DNA of 64,000 nt from Candidatus Helarchaeota archaeon (lineage in GTDB: Archaea; Asgardarchaeota; Lokiarchaeia; Helarchaeales; RDOG01). The position numbers and the translations under genes are program-made. The stretch spans positions 1,411,318 to 1,475,317 of the forward strand of contig JAHPZH010000001.1 in NCBI GenBank assembly GCA_019058315.1, written 5' to 3'. Below are positions 26,262 to 35,784 of this stretch, piece by piece. Below the pieces are notes generated by a model that worked only from the letters and a program-made list of their open reading frames with translations, was not told the origin of the DNA and ran no database searches. How positions within the stretch are numbered: position 1 is the stretch's first letter; each line of letters begins with the position of its first letter.

Positions 26262-28385
26262 GTGGTATCATTGGTATTTTTATCAATTTTAAAAAAAATT
26301 ATCAATAGGAGAGTTTGGTTAGCAGCATGCTTTATAATTTTTAGTTTGAGTATGGTTAATTGTGCTAGAGGAACTTTTGATGAAATAAATGTGCAACGGG
26401 TTTCATTTACAGTGAATCCTAGATATACTTACGAAGTTAATTTATTTTTCAACAGAACTATGTTAAATTATGCAAAAACTCATAGTGTGGCGGGTTATTT
26501 ATTCACTCCACCCCCATATTACGCACTATTATATGTGAATAGGACTTCAGGACATTTCTCAGGATTTCCTACTATTATATGGTGTCATGGTGGATTAGGA
26601 AATGCCGAATTACAATACCATTATGCAAAAGAACTTGCAGCTAGAGGTTTTAAAGTGTTAGTAATAAATCAACCAGGTCATGGAGATAGTGGAGGTCAGT
26701 ATACAAAAGGAATAAACAACCTACCAGTGCTTTATTCAGCTGTTGATTATCTTTATTATCTTTGTTGGGATGTGGATCGTAATAGAATTGGTGTATCAGG
26801 TCATTCACATGGGGGAGTTCTTACCACCAGAGGAGGTATATTTGATAATTGGACAAATCCAAAAACAAATAACTCAATTGGGACAGGGGGTAAAATTAAA
26901 AGCTTTGGAGCAATATATTGTTGGGATACTTTGCTTGGGGCTACCACTTACATGGGGTTAAGTGAAAGACCACTTTATGCTCTTTATCCCGAACTTTTAT
27001 ATTATGATCCTGATTTCCAATGGATTTTTAGTCGTTCAAATTTTCTATCAAGCACCTTTCCTTTTACTATGCCAAATGAATTGGAAGCTCGCTCAGTTTC
27101 TAATTTCATTAATAGCACAAATATTGGCAATTATATGTTAATAATCGGAGCTGCAGAAGAATATATTTCAGTTCCTCAAGAATGTTTATTAATGGAGGCA
27201 GCTACAAAAAATTCAAGCGGCATACCTCAAGTTAGCGCTGAGGATATATTTAAAAATGTAATTTCAAGCTTGTCATGGAATTATGGAAATATAACGGATA
27301 ATAATTCAAGACGGTTGATTATAGTCCCAGGTGTTAACCATATAGGAGAGGGAAGTGATTCTATCGTACTCCAAAGCCTAGTTACATGGTTTCATGAATC
27401 GTTTGGAACAGGATACGAAAACTTTCCAATTCGTCTAGATTGGGAAAGAAATTATAATCTAAGACAAAGTTGGGCTATTGGTCTATTTGCAACTTTGTCA
27501 GCTATACCGGGTCTTGTTTCATATTTATCTAGCTGGTTTTCTCCAAAATTAGGAAATTTGCCAGATAAAAAGAAAATAAATAAAAATAATCATTTAATTA
27601 AACCGATTGATTTGAATACAAATAGCAAAATTAAATTATTAATATCATATTGTCTCTTTCTGATAATTTCTTGTATAATCGGCAGTAATTTAGTCAGAAA
27701 TACATTAGATATAAAAACATTTATTCAATTCTGGAATTGGAATTTAGCTTCTATCCCTTTATTAGTAATATCATTAATTCAGATTCCAATTATAATCTTA
27801 ATAATCCAATTTGAAAAGAAACATTATAAACTTGATTCAAATGATTATAAACTCTCTCCAAAATCTGTTTTAAGAGGGTTAATGATAGGTGCATTACCCA
27901 TTCTTCTTATAGTATGTATCTATGATATTTCAGCCTTTATTTGTAACGTTCCAATGCTACTGCCTCGCCCCTTTGAAGTTAGTGTTTATATAGATTTCTT
28001 TATTTTATTGGGAATTATGCTCCTTTTTTCATTAACTAATGAACTAGTCTTTCGTAAATTAATTCAATCAAAAATTGATAAGGGAAAAAGAAAACTAAAA
28101 CGTTGGAAAACGAATTTTATGGTTTCCTTATTGAATATTTTTATATTAATTATAAATTTTGGAATTATAGCTAATTTAACTTTCGGCACTGGCTTTTTTG
28201 GTCATTTTTCACCTTTAGAAGCGACAGGTCCATTTTTAGCCATAATTTGTGGTTGTATGATTATTTTAAATTTTGTTAATGCGTTTATTTATCAACGTTC
28301 AAAGTCAATCACGAGCACTAGTATATTTACTGCCTTAATTTTAACATTATTACAAACTGGAAAAATATTTGGAAATTATATCTAA
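26262..28385 (+). CDS. Membrane-anchored extracellular alpha/beta hydrolase with multispan C-terminal domain
   Basis: The 707-residue protein begins with a signal-anchor (about residues 18-36), then a dienelactone-hydrolase/acyl-peptidase-like domain (about 55-385): IIWCHGGLG, NQPGHGDSGG, nucleophile GHSHGG (about 182), and His in PGVNHIGEG. The rest has a span around 405-420 and six further spans. Several Asn-x-Ser/Thr sites support an outside location of the hydrolase part. GTG at 26262 is used as start. It follows the anchored creatininase-family gene by 23 bases, suggesting cooperative processing at the membrane; substrate unknown. Confidence 0.82.
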   Translation: MVSLVFLSILKKIINRRVWLAACFIIFSLSMVNCARGTFDEINVQRVSFTVNPRYTYEVNLFFNRTMLNYAKTHSVAGYLFTPPPYYALLYVNRTSGHFSGFPTIIWCHGGLGNAELQYHYAKELAARGFKVLVINQPGHGDSGGQYTKGINNLPVLYSAVDYLYYLCWDVDRNRIGVSGHSHGGVLTTRGGIFDNWTNPKTNNSIGTGGKIKSFGAIYCWDTLLGATTYMGLSERPLYALYPELLYYDPDFQWIFSRSNFLSSTFPFTMPNELEARSVSNFINSTNIGNYMLIIGAAEEYISVPQECLLMEAATKNSSGIPQVSAEDIFKNVISSLSWNYGNITDNNSRRLIIVPGVNHIGEGSDSIVLQSLVTWFHESFGTGYENFPIRLDWERNYNLRQSWAIGLFATLSAIPGLVSYLSSWFSPKLGNLPDKKKINKNNHLIKPIDLNTNSKIKLLISYCLFLIISCIIGSNLVRNTLDIKTFIQFWNWNLASIPLLVISLIQIPIIILIIQFEKKHYKLDSNDYKLSPKSVLRGLMIGALPILLIVCIYDISAFICNVPMLLPRPFEVSVYIDFFILLGIMLLFSLTNELVFRKLIQSKIDKGKRKLKRWKTNFMVSLLNIFILIINFGIIANLTFGTGFFGHFSPLEATGPFLAIICGCMIILNFVNAFIYQRSKSITSTSIFTALILTLLQTGKIFGNYI

Positions 28386-28398
28386 TTTTGAATTGAAT

Positions 28399-28827
28399 TT
28401 ATTTAATTCTTTTAATTAAAAACTGTCCCTTTTTTTTCTGAAATGGTGGAGGAATATAAAAATTATACTGTTCATCATCTAAATTGATAATCCAGGAATG
28501 AGTAGATTTACGAATTATACTAACAGGTCCAGATTTAATTTGTTTCCAAGTTCCTTTTCCGTAACCTTTTTCAATAACTCCTTCTTTATCAAATAAATAT
28601 ATTGGGTCGTGTAATTCCATCATTATTCCTAGCCGAGGCCGTTCGTTTACTTTTGGTAATCCTTTTGGGACTATAAAATCAATTGCTACCTCTAAAACTT
28701 TACTTCCAAGAGCATAGTCAAGATGTTTTCCTCGTTTTTCTGCTATATGTTCACGAATAGAAAAAAAATCGATTTTGGATATAAATTTTTCATTTTTTAG
28801 CTGAAATAACGAGTTTTCATAACTCAA
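28399..28827 (-). CDS. Unknown protein, 142 residues
   Basis: Soluble, mixed alpha/beta, with a basic C-terminus (FQKKKGQFLIKRIK). Sections such as LGIMMELHDPIYLFDKEG and SIIRKSTHSWIINLDDE suggest beta strands. No motif or family recognised. Convergent with the membrane hydrolase gene (13 bases between stops). Confidence 0.6.
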   Translation of the reverse strand: MSYENSLFQLKNEKFISKIDFFSIREHIAEKRGKHLDYALGSKVLEVAIDFIVPKGLPKVNERPRLGIMMELHDPIYLFDKEGVIEKGYGKGTWKQIKSGPVSIIRKSTHSWIINLDDEQYNFYIPPPFQKKKGQFLIKRIK

Positions 28828-29149
28828 TTGTCATTACACCATTTTAAGATGAGATAAATATTTTCAATTTACCATTATTTAATTCAATCAACCTATTTAA
28901 ATCAATTAAGAAGAGTTAATAAATTGATATCATTAATTTTTTATATTGCGTAATTCCTAGATAAATATGACAAAAATATTGGGACTGATTGCCATAAATC
29001 ACCATCAAATATTTGAGAAAAAAGAAATTTATAAGAAAAATTAAAATTTTTTAAAAATTCTGATGGGAGGGCAATCTAAAATTGAGCATTTACAATTTCA
29101 TTCCCATAGGAAATTATTCAAAAATTAAAATGTATATGAGGGAAATGAA
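28828..29149. other. Intergenic region before the multi-PAS protein
   Basis: No convincing gene is seen. A 25-codon ATG frame at 28967-29044 has no supporting features. The 3' end holds GAGGG about ten bases before the TTG start at 29150, a plausible ribosome-binding site. Confidence 0.5.
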
Positions 29150-32100
29150 TTGGGGTTTGAAGAACATTCACTTGAATCAAAGTTAAAAGAATCAGAAGAA
29201 AAGTTTAGAACTATCACGGAAAACGCTTTAATGGGCATAAGTATTATTCAAGATAATCAATTAAAATATGTAAATCAAGCAGCTGCTGATATTTTAGGAT
29301 ATTCTCCTGAGGAACTGATGAGTTGGAGGATATCCGATATTTATAAGGTTATTCACTCAGAAGATCTCGATATTCTCTTGAATGTAGTAAAAAAAGATAA
29401 GGGTTTAACTGAACCAAATTTTATTCAGTATAGAGCTATTAAGAAAAATGGAGATATAATTTGGGTTGATAATTATACTAAACAGATTATGTATGAAGAA
29501 CAACCTGCTATATTAATTATATCAATAGATATTACAGATAAGAAAGAAGCAGAACAAAGAATCAGAGAATCTGAAGAGAAATATAGATTAATAACTGAAA
29601 ATGCCAATGATATGATATGTGTTTTAGACGAGAAACAAAAAATTGAATATTTCAACGAAGAAGTTCATCAAAAAATTTTAGGATATAATAAAAATGATTT
29701 AATTGACAAATATGCTTTGGATTTTGCACATCCAGATGATATTCCAATTCTACTTGAAGAATTAAAGAAAAAATGGGATGTGGGATATGGAATTAAGGAT
29801 CTCAGATTTAAACGTAAGGATGGTACTTATGCTTGGATTGAAGTAAAGGGGAAAATATTTCATGATAGAAAGGGAAATACAAAAATTCTGCTAATCGGTA
29901 GAGATATTAACGAAAGGAAACAAGCAGAACAGAAATTAAAAGAATCAGAAGAGAACTATCGAATAATAACAGACAACGCAAATGATATGATCAGTAAGAT
30001 AAATATGAATTTTAAAATTGAATATGTGAACGAACAAGTGCATCATAAAGTTTTGGGATATACAAAAGATGAATTAATTGGAAAAGATCTAACAAAATTA
30101 ATACATCCTGATGATTTTGTGAATGTCCTAGAAATAGGAAAGAAAAGTTGGGAAAGGGGAGAGGCTAATGCCATAATAAGATTAAAAAATAAAGATGGAA
30201 TATATATTTGGGTTGAAGTTAAAGGGAGAAAAATAATAGATATAGATGGGAAAGAGAAAATATTAGGAGTTAGTAGAGATATTACTGAACGTAAGAAGAT
30301 GGAGCAAGATTTAAAGGAGTCCGAAGCGAAATATCGCCTAATTTCAGAAAATGTAAATGATCTAATAGATGTTCTAGATGATAAATTTAAAATTGAATAT
30401 GTAAACGAAGAAGCGCATAATAGGATTTCTGGTTATAGTTGGGGGGATTCAATTGGTAAAGATGCTTTTAGGTATATGCATCCTGAAGACCTGACTAGAG
30501 TTGTTGAATTAACAAAAAAAGATTGGAATAAAGGGGAGGGTAGTTTTGAAGCAAGATTTAGAAAAAAAGATGGAGACTTTTATTGGCTTGGATTAAAGTG
30601 GAAACGATTTACTGATAGAGATGGTAGGGAGAAAATTTTAACAGTTGGTCGAGATATAACAGAACGTAAGAAAGTGGAGCAAAGGCTTAGGCAGTCTGAA
30701 GCCAAATACAGGGAGATATTAGGCTTTCTTCCCGATATAGTTTATGAACTTGATACTAATTTCAATATAACTTATATAAATCAAGCAGGATTAAAAAAAT
30801 TTGGTTATAGTCAAGATGAATTTGATAAGGGCTTGAATATGTCTAATTTACTTCCATCTAATGAATTGGAACGAGCAATAAAGAATTGTAAAAATATACT
30901 TAATAAAATTCCACAAAAACCACAAGATTATGTAATGGTAAAAAAAGATGGAACTAGATTTTGGGGTAGAATACGTGCAAAACCTATTATAAAAGGTGAA
31001 AGAAATTTAGGCATTAGAGGTGTTATTAGTGATATTACTGAGCAAAAATGGTTCCAAGATATGGTAATCGAATCCGAGGAAAAATTCAGACGGATTTTTC
31101 ATTCAATCCCCGATTTATTCTTCATAGTTTCAGGAGATACTACCGTTTTAGATTATAGTGGTAAACAACAAGATTTTTTCATTCCGCCAGAGGAAATATT
31201 AGGGAAAAAAATGAGTAATATACTACCTCATAAACTCGGAACCAAATGTCTTGAATTAGTTAAAAAGACTCTAAAAATTCAAAAACCTCAAACTTTAGAA
31301 TATACACTTCCAATTAAAGAAGAACTTGAATATTTTGAAGCTCGCTTTTTTTACCTAACTGAAGATAAAATATCAATTTTCATTCGGAACATTACTAAAA
31401 GAAAAATTGCTGAAGCAAGATTTTCTAGGAAAAATAAATTGTTAAATGCAATAAATCAGGTTTTACAAGAAGCATTAGTCTGTCAGACTGATGAAGAGGT
31501 TGCCAATACATGTCTCAAAGTAGCATTAGAGTTAACAGATAGTGAGTTTGGTTTTATTGGTGAAATAACAAGAGATAATCAATTTAATTTCATGGTATTG
31601 GATGCCCCAGGTTATGATTCGAATCAACAACCAGCATTAGTTGGAGAAAAAATGATGAAATTTATGAATGTGGGTGGATTTTTGGATAATTTAATTAAAA
31701 ATAAAAGAACCTATGTAATCTCTGACGCTTCTAAGAATCCTTATATCGCTGAGCTTCCAAACTACCATCCGAAATTAATTTCATTTTTAGGAGTTCCAAT
31801 AATACAAAGAGAACAAACTATAGGGATGATTGGACTCGCAAATAAGAGATTAGGTTATGATATAACTGATCAGAGAGATATCGAATCTTTATCAGTGGCT
31901 TTTATTGAAGCTTTAATGCGTAAACGTGCAGAAAGAGAAGTAAAAGAACATCATGAACGTCTTGAAGAAATGATGCAAGAGTCCATGATTCAATTAAAAA
32001 TAAGTCAAAAAGAACTTAAAAAGAAAACTATTGAACATATAAAGACCGGAGAAGAATTAAAGGAATCTGAAGAAAAATATAGAGAAACTCTAGATTTACT

Positions 32101-33946
32101 TCCGGATATCGTATTTGAAGTAGATAATAAAATGAATTTAACATATGCAAATCAAGCTTTATATGATAAATTTGGATATACTCAAGACGATTTTGATAAA
32201 AGAGTGAAAACCGTCGAATTGATTTCTAAAGATCATTTAGAAAAAGCAATGAAAAGTTTTAGGATAACTCTTAATGGAATTAAAGTTGAACCAACTGAAT
32301 ATTTATTAATAAAAAAAGATGGTTCAAAATTTTGGGGTAGAGTACACACCGATCCTATCTATAGAGAAAAAAATATCACTGGAGTTAGGGGTGTAATTAG
32401 TGATATTTCTAAGGAAAAGAAGGCAGAAGAGGAATTGATACAAAGAATGAGAGAAATGAAGACTTTCATTAACAACATTCCTCACATGGCTTGGCTCAAA
32501 GATATAAATTCAAATTTTATTCTCGCCAATCAGAAATTTGGCGATGTTGTGGGAATGGATCCTGAATTTCTTCGAAATAATACTTGTGCTGTTTGTTTTG
32601 GTGAAGAAGCAGCTAAGAAATTCAAAGAAGATGATAAAGTAGTAATGGAAGGAAAGAACAAAATTACAGTTGAAGAAACTATTATGGATAAGGATGGAGA
32701 GGAAATAAACCTTGAGACTACAAAATCGCCCATATTTAATTATAACGGGGATATTATAGGTACTGTAGGGATTGCTATTGATATTACTGAACGTAAAAAA
32801 ATTGAAAGTAAGCTTAGAGAATCCGAACAAAGGTTTAGAAATTTTATCGAAAATAATCCTGATGGAATACTTGTTGCAGATGTTGAAACTAAGAAATTTA
32901 TTTTTGGTAATAGAAGGATTTCCGAAATGTTAGGTTATAACTTAGAGGAGATTGAGGATATGGGGGTCATGGATATTCATCCAGAGGAGGATGTCCAATA
33001 TGTTATTGAACAATTCGAGAAACAAGCAAGGAAAGAGATTTTATTGGCTAAGAATATCCCAGTTAAAAGGAAAGATGGGAGTGTTTTTTATGCAGATATA
33101 AACTCGTCTGATACAATATTAAACGGGAAGAAATGTTTAGTCGGTGCTTTTAGGGATATTACAGAGCGTATGAATATGGAGGAGCAGCTTCGGGAATTGT
33201 CTGAAAATTTAAGTCAAAAAGTGGAAGAACAAACTCACGAGTTGAAAGAAACTCAGGAGAAATTAATATATAGAGAGAAGATGGAAGCAGTAGGAAAATT
33301 TGCAGGAGGTATTAGTGGCAAACTTAAATCTCCATTTGAAATTATCAATAATTCACTTTTTAATTTAAGATTGAAATTAAAAGATACCGGCGAGGATGTG
33401 AGAAGAGATTTAAATATTATACAGCAAGCAATAAACAGAGCATGTGATTTAGTTTTAGGTCTACCAGAATACACACGATTTAAAGTACCAATGCTTATTA
33501 AAGGTGATATAAATACAATTGTCCAAGAGGTACTGATAGATTCTGAAATTCAGGAAAATATTGTCGTTGAATCCCAATTGGATAAGAATTTGCCTCAAAT
33601 TGACTTTGATCCAAATCAAATTAAACAAGCATTCATTAATATTATATTAAATGCTGTACAAGCTATGCCAAATGGAGGAAGATTGACAATAAAAAGTAAA
33701 TTAATAGATGATAGTATAGAAGTGGATTTCAAGGATACAGGAGAGGGAATCTCAGAAGAGAACCTAAAAAAAGTATTTGAACCATTATTTAGCACAAAAA
33801 CCGAAAATATTGGATTAGGACTACCAATTGTTAAGGATATCATTAATAAACATAATGGAACAGTGGCAATAGAGAGTAAAATTGGTGAGGGTACAAAAAT
33901 AACAATAAAATTACCTATTTCTCAAAATAAAACTGAAAAAAAATAG
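29150..33946 (+). CDS. Multi-PAS/GAF histidine-kinase-like protein lacking the phospho-acceptor histidine
   Basis: 1598 residues, soluble. PAS domains start near residues 14, 139, 263, 388, 513, 640, 972, 1102 and 1222; a GAF domain lies at about 762-920 and coiled coils at about 925-965 and 1342-1375. The C-terminal ATPase domain has all boxes: N (NIILNAVQAMP), G1 (DTGEGI), F (FEPLFSTK) and G2 (GLGLPIV). The preceding dimerisation helix reads KFAGGISGKLKSP: Gly1390 stands where kinases have the phosphorylated His (AGGIAHE-type). PAS3 and PAS4 are close copies. Start is TTG after GAGGG. No response-regulator gene is adjacent. I infer a sensor whose ATPase is intact but whose output is not classical autophosphorylation. 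Confidence 0.9.
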   Translation: MGFEEHSLESKLKESEEKFRTITENALMGISIIQDNQLKYVNQAAADILGYSPEELMSWRISDIYKVIHSEDLDILLNVVKKDKGLTEPNFIQYRAIKKNGDIIWVDNYTKQIMYEEQPAILIISIDITDKKEAEQRIRESEEKYRLITENANDMICVLDEKQKIEYFNEEVHQKILGYNKNDLIDKYALDFAHPDDIPILLEELKKKWDVGYGIKDLRFKRKDGTYAWIEVKGKIFHDRKGNTKILLIGRDINERKQAEQKLKESEENYRIITDNANDMISKINMNFKIEYVNEQVHHKVLGYTKDELIGKDLTKLIHPDDFVNVLEIGKKSWERGEANAIIRLKNKDGIYIWVEVKGRKIIDIDGKEKILGVSRDITERKKMEQDLKESEAKYRLISENVNDLIDVLDDKFKIEYVNEEAHNRISGYSWGDSIGKDAFRYMHPEDLTRVVELTKKDWNKGEGSFEARFRKKDGDFYWLGLKWKRFTDRDGREKILTVGRDITERKKVEQRLRQSEAKYREILGFLPDIVYELDTNFNITYINQAGLKKFGYSQDEFDKGLNMSNLLPSNELERAIKNCKNILNKIPQKPQDYVMVKKDGTRFWGRIRAKPIIKGERNLGIRGVISDITEQKWFQDMVIESEEKFRRIFHSIPDLFFIVSGDTTVLDYSGKQQDFFIPPEEILGKKMSNILPHKLGTKCLELVKKTLKIQKPQTLEYTLPIKEELEYFEARFFYLTEDKISIFIRNITKRKIAEARFSRKNKLLNAINQVLQEALVCQTDEEVANTCLKVALELTDSEFGFIGEITRDNQFNFMVLDAPGYDSNQQPALVGEKMMKFMNVGGFLDNLIKNKRTYVISDASKNPYIAELPNYHPKLISFLGVPIIQREQTIGMIGLANKRLGYDITDQRDIESLSVAFIEALMRKRAEREVKEHHERLEEMMQESMIQLKISQKELKKKTIEHIKTGEELKESEEKYRETLDLLPDIVFEVDNKMNLTYANQALYDKFGYTQDDFDKRVKTVELISKDHLEKAMKSFRITLNGIKVEPTEYLLIKKDGSKFWGRVHTDPIYREKNITGVRGVISDISKEKKAEEELIQRMREMKTFINNIPHMAWLKDINSNFILANQKFGDVVGMDPEFLRNNTCAVCFGEEAAKKFKEDDKVVMEGKNKITVEETIMDKDGEEINLETTKSPIFNYNGDIIGTVGIAIDITERKKIESKLRESEQRFRNFIENNPDGILVADVETKKFIFGNRRISEMLGYNLEEIEDMGVMDIHPEEDVQYVIEQFEKQARKEILLAKNIPVKRKDGSVFYADINSSDTILNGKKCLVGAFRDITERMNMEEQLRELSENLSQKVEEQTHELKETQEKLIYREKMEAVGKFAGGISGKLKSPFEIINNSLFNLRLKLKDTGEDVRRDLNIIQQAINRACDLVLGLPEYTRFKVPMLIKGDINTIVQEVLIDSEIQENIVVESQLDKNLPQIDFDPNQIKQAFINIILNAVQAMPNGGRLTIKSKLIDDSIEVDFKDTGEGISEENLKKVFEPLFSTKTENIGLGLPIVKDIINKHNGTVAIESKIGEGTKITIKLPISQNKTEKK

Positions 33947-34028
33947 TTAAAATTAATTAATTTTATCTTTCTGAAGATTTTTAAAACAAACTATATAAAA
34001 AATAAAAAAAAGAAATAAAATAAAATTT

Positions 34029-34490
34029 TTATTCTTCAAGACCAAGTAATTTTCTTAGTTCTACCCAATCTTCTTTTAAACCAGCGACATCCAGGATTTC
34101 TAACATTTTTTCTTGTCTTTCTTTTACGCCTAGATCCTCAAGAATATCTTGTACTCTTTCACCTTTAACTCCAATTTTTTCAAGAGTTTCTTCTAATTTT
34201 TTTCTTTGTTCAGGTAAATCCATTCTTTCAATGAATTCTTTAAGTCTGTTGTATTGTTCGGTAATACCAAGTATTTCATTAATTTTTCTGATTTTTTCAA
34301 CTCTTTTTGGAATTTCTAATTCAGTTATTACAGCTTTGATTTTTTCGTCTATTTTATCTATACCTAAACTTTCTCTTAATTTTTCAATTCTATCAGCTAA
34401 TGATTCTCTTTCTTCACCTTCAGTTCCTAAAATATTTCTTAAAGGTTTCAAGAGAACATCAAAAATTGATTCTTTTTTTTCATCTTCCAT
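34029..34490 (-). CDS. Coiled-coil protein with one N-terminal LLGLE-type repeat
   Basis: The start is set at the ATG at 34490 because AGGTGA (tcacct on the plus strand, 34496-34501) sits five bases upstream; an in-frame GTG at 34499 overlaps that site. The product (153 residues) opens with ESIFDVLLKPLRNILGTE, the same motif as the repeat proteins at 5971 and 6562, then is charged and helical, with repeating LGI/LGV turns about every 20-30 residues. No known family. Divergent from padR-hsp20 and separated by palindromic operator sites, so probably coregulated with the heat-shock-like protein. Confidence 0.75.
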   Translation of the reverse strand: MEDEKKESIFDVLLKPLRNILGTEGEERESLADRIEKLRESLGIDKIDEKIKAVITELEIPKRVEKIRKINEILGITEQYNRLKEFIERMDLPEQRKKLEETLEKIGVKGERVQDILEDLGVKERQEKMLEILDVAGLKEDWVELRKLLGLEE

Positions 34491-34533
34491 TAAAATCACC
34501 TATTTCTTTTTTTTACCTCATTTTTATTTTTAT

Positions 34534-34566
34534 TATAGAGGTCTTAATTATATGTTTAGACCTCTA
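34534..34566. promoter_or_regulatory. Palindromic operator I (9-bp inverted repeat)
   Basis: tagaggtct (34536-34544) and agacctcta (34558-34566) are perfect inverted repeats with a 13-base spacer. It lies just downstream of a TATA-like element (aatatataaat on the plus strand at about 34566-34576, read on the minus strand) for the leftward gene, so a bound protein would cover its start of transcription. The 20-base stretch 34534-34553 recurs with two changes at 34628. Confidence 0.7.
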
Positions 34567-34627
34567 ATATATAAATGTTTCTATACAGAATTTTCGATTA
34601 TAAATAAGGTTCTCAAAAAAGTTTTTA

Positions 34628-34647
34628 TATAGACGTCTTAATCATAT
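34628..34647. promoter_or_regulatory. Palindromic operator II before padR
   Basis: tatagacgtcttaatcatat matches the stretch at 34534-34553 in 18 of 20 positions and contains the perfect palindrome agacgtct. It overlaps the TATA-like tttttatatag of the rightward padR-hsp20 transcript. The natural candidate ligand is the PadR protein itself. Confidence 0.65.
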
Positions 34648-34694
34648 AATTAATAATTATTAAGTTCTCAGAAAAAATTTGAGTCAGATTTATA

Positions 34695-35243
34695 ATGATG
34701 TTTCCTTCAGGATATAATCTAAAATCGCCAATAGAATTACTCATATTATTGACAATAAAAAAAGAAAAAGAGATTCATGGCTTTGATCTAATTAAAAAAA
34801 TGGATGCTTTTAAATATTGGGAGCCCAAAGCCGGAACTATTTATCCAATTTTAGAGAGACTTTCGAATAAAGGAATATTAGAAAAAATTGAAGCTTCTGA
34901 AGGAACGACTCGGAAAAAAGCTTTCTATCGGTTAGCAGAAGAAGGAGAAGCTATCTTAGAAAACAATAAAGAAATATTTGATATAAGTTTTGACTTTTTT
35001 GAGAAACTTTTTGAAATAGGAAACGAATTTATCCTCGACGATTTAAAATTTATTAAATTTCTGAGTAAAAGAATAAATAGATATTTAACATTAATTCAAG
35101 AGAAAAAATTTGAGCCTTCCCCCGAGAATATAACAGAATTAGATAATATAATTGATCTATTAAATTCAAAAATTGAAAAAATTGACAAAAAGATTTCAGA
35201 TTTAAAAAAAGAGGGAAAATTTGTAAAAATTAAAATTGAATAG
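34695..35243 (+). CDS. PadR-family transcriptional regulator
   Basis: N-terminal winged helix typical of PadR: SPIELLILLTIKKEKEIHGFDLI, then the GTIYPILERLSNKGILEK wing and a YRLAEEGEAIL strand (residues about 10-90), followed by a long helical dimerisation/ligand part ending in a coiled coil (about 100-182). 182 residues. Overlaps hsp20's ribosome-binding site: its TAG stop is inside TAGGTGAT, so the two genes are translationally linked. It likely represses its own operon and the divergent coiled-coil gene through the two upstream palindromes. Confidence 0.9.
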   Translation: MMFPSGYNLKSPIELLILLTIKKEKEIHGFDLIKKMDAFKYWEPKAGTIYPILERLSNKGILEKIEASEGTTRKKAFYRLAEEGEAILENNKEIFDISFDFFEKLFEIGNEFILDDLKFIKFLSKRINRYLTLIQEKKFEPSPENITELDNIIDLLNSKIEKIDKKISDLKKEGKFVKIKIE

Positions 35244-35251
35244 GTGATTTT

Positions 35252-35761
35252 ATGGTTTTCAAATGGTTGAGAGATGTAGTAGAGGAAGAAAGATTACGTT
35301 TAAAAAATCAAGTTGAAAAGGCTTTAAAGAGAATAAGCGAAGATACTCGAGTAGAAACAATTAGAGAAACTATTCGGGATGTCTGGGGAGAAGTTAGGGA
35401 CGATTATTTGGATACATTAGAAAAAATTCTGGGTTATGATCCTAAGAGTGATATTTATCTATTACAAGATTTCAATCAATTATTAAATCAAATAGGTCTC
35501 AATCCTCCTTATCCAAGGATTGATATTTTGGATGATGAAAATAAATTAAGCATGATAATTGATGTTCCTGGATTTTCAAAAGAAAATATTGAACTTGAAT
35601 GTGCTCCGAATAAAATTGTTATAAGAGGAAAGGTAGATATAGAGGGAAATCAACGAGAGATTGACAAAATTATTAATTTACCTCGAAGAGTTGTTCCAGG
35701 AGAAGCAGTGGCAAAACTAAAAAATGGAATATTAATTGTGAAACTCCCCTTATCAAAGTAA
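35252..35761 (+). CDS. hsp20: Small heat-shock protein (Hsp20/alpha-crystallin)
   Basis: 169 residues: an unusual charged helical N-terminal region of about 85 residues, then the alpha-crystallin domain (about 87-165) with PRIDILDDENKLSMIIDVPGFSKENIEL, KIVIRGKV, INLPRRV and the hallmark LKNGILIVKLPL. No IxI tail follows; the chain ends KLPLSK. SD GGTGAT at 35243-35248 precedes the ATG. ATP-independent holdase. The N-terminal region is more helical and hydrophilic than usual. Cotranscribed with padR. Confidence 0.92.
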   Translation: MVFKWLRDVVEEERLRLKNQVEKALKRISEDTRVETIRETIRDVWGEVRDDYLDTLEKILGYDPKSDIYLLQDFNQLLNQIGLNPPYPRIDILDDENKLSMIIDVPGFSKENIELECAPNKIVIRGKVDIEGNQREIDKIINLPRRVVPGEAVAKLKNGILIVKLPLSK

Positions 35762-35784
35762 TATCCTAAATTTTTGGAAGAACC

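Noticed and set aside
28967..29044. 25-codon ORF MTKILGLIAINHHQ...
   Set aside because: Short, no repeat, no ribosome-binding site and no relation to neighbours.
32510..32830. Minus-strand frames inside the multi-PAS gene
   Set aside because: Overlap strongly conserved PAS coding on the other strand.
34491..34499. GTG at 34499 as start of the coiled-coil gene
   Set aside because: The GTG is part of the AGGTGAT ribosome-binding site; the ATG at 34490 is correctly spaced.
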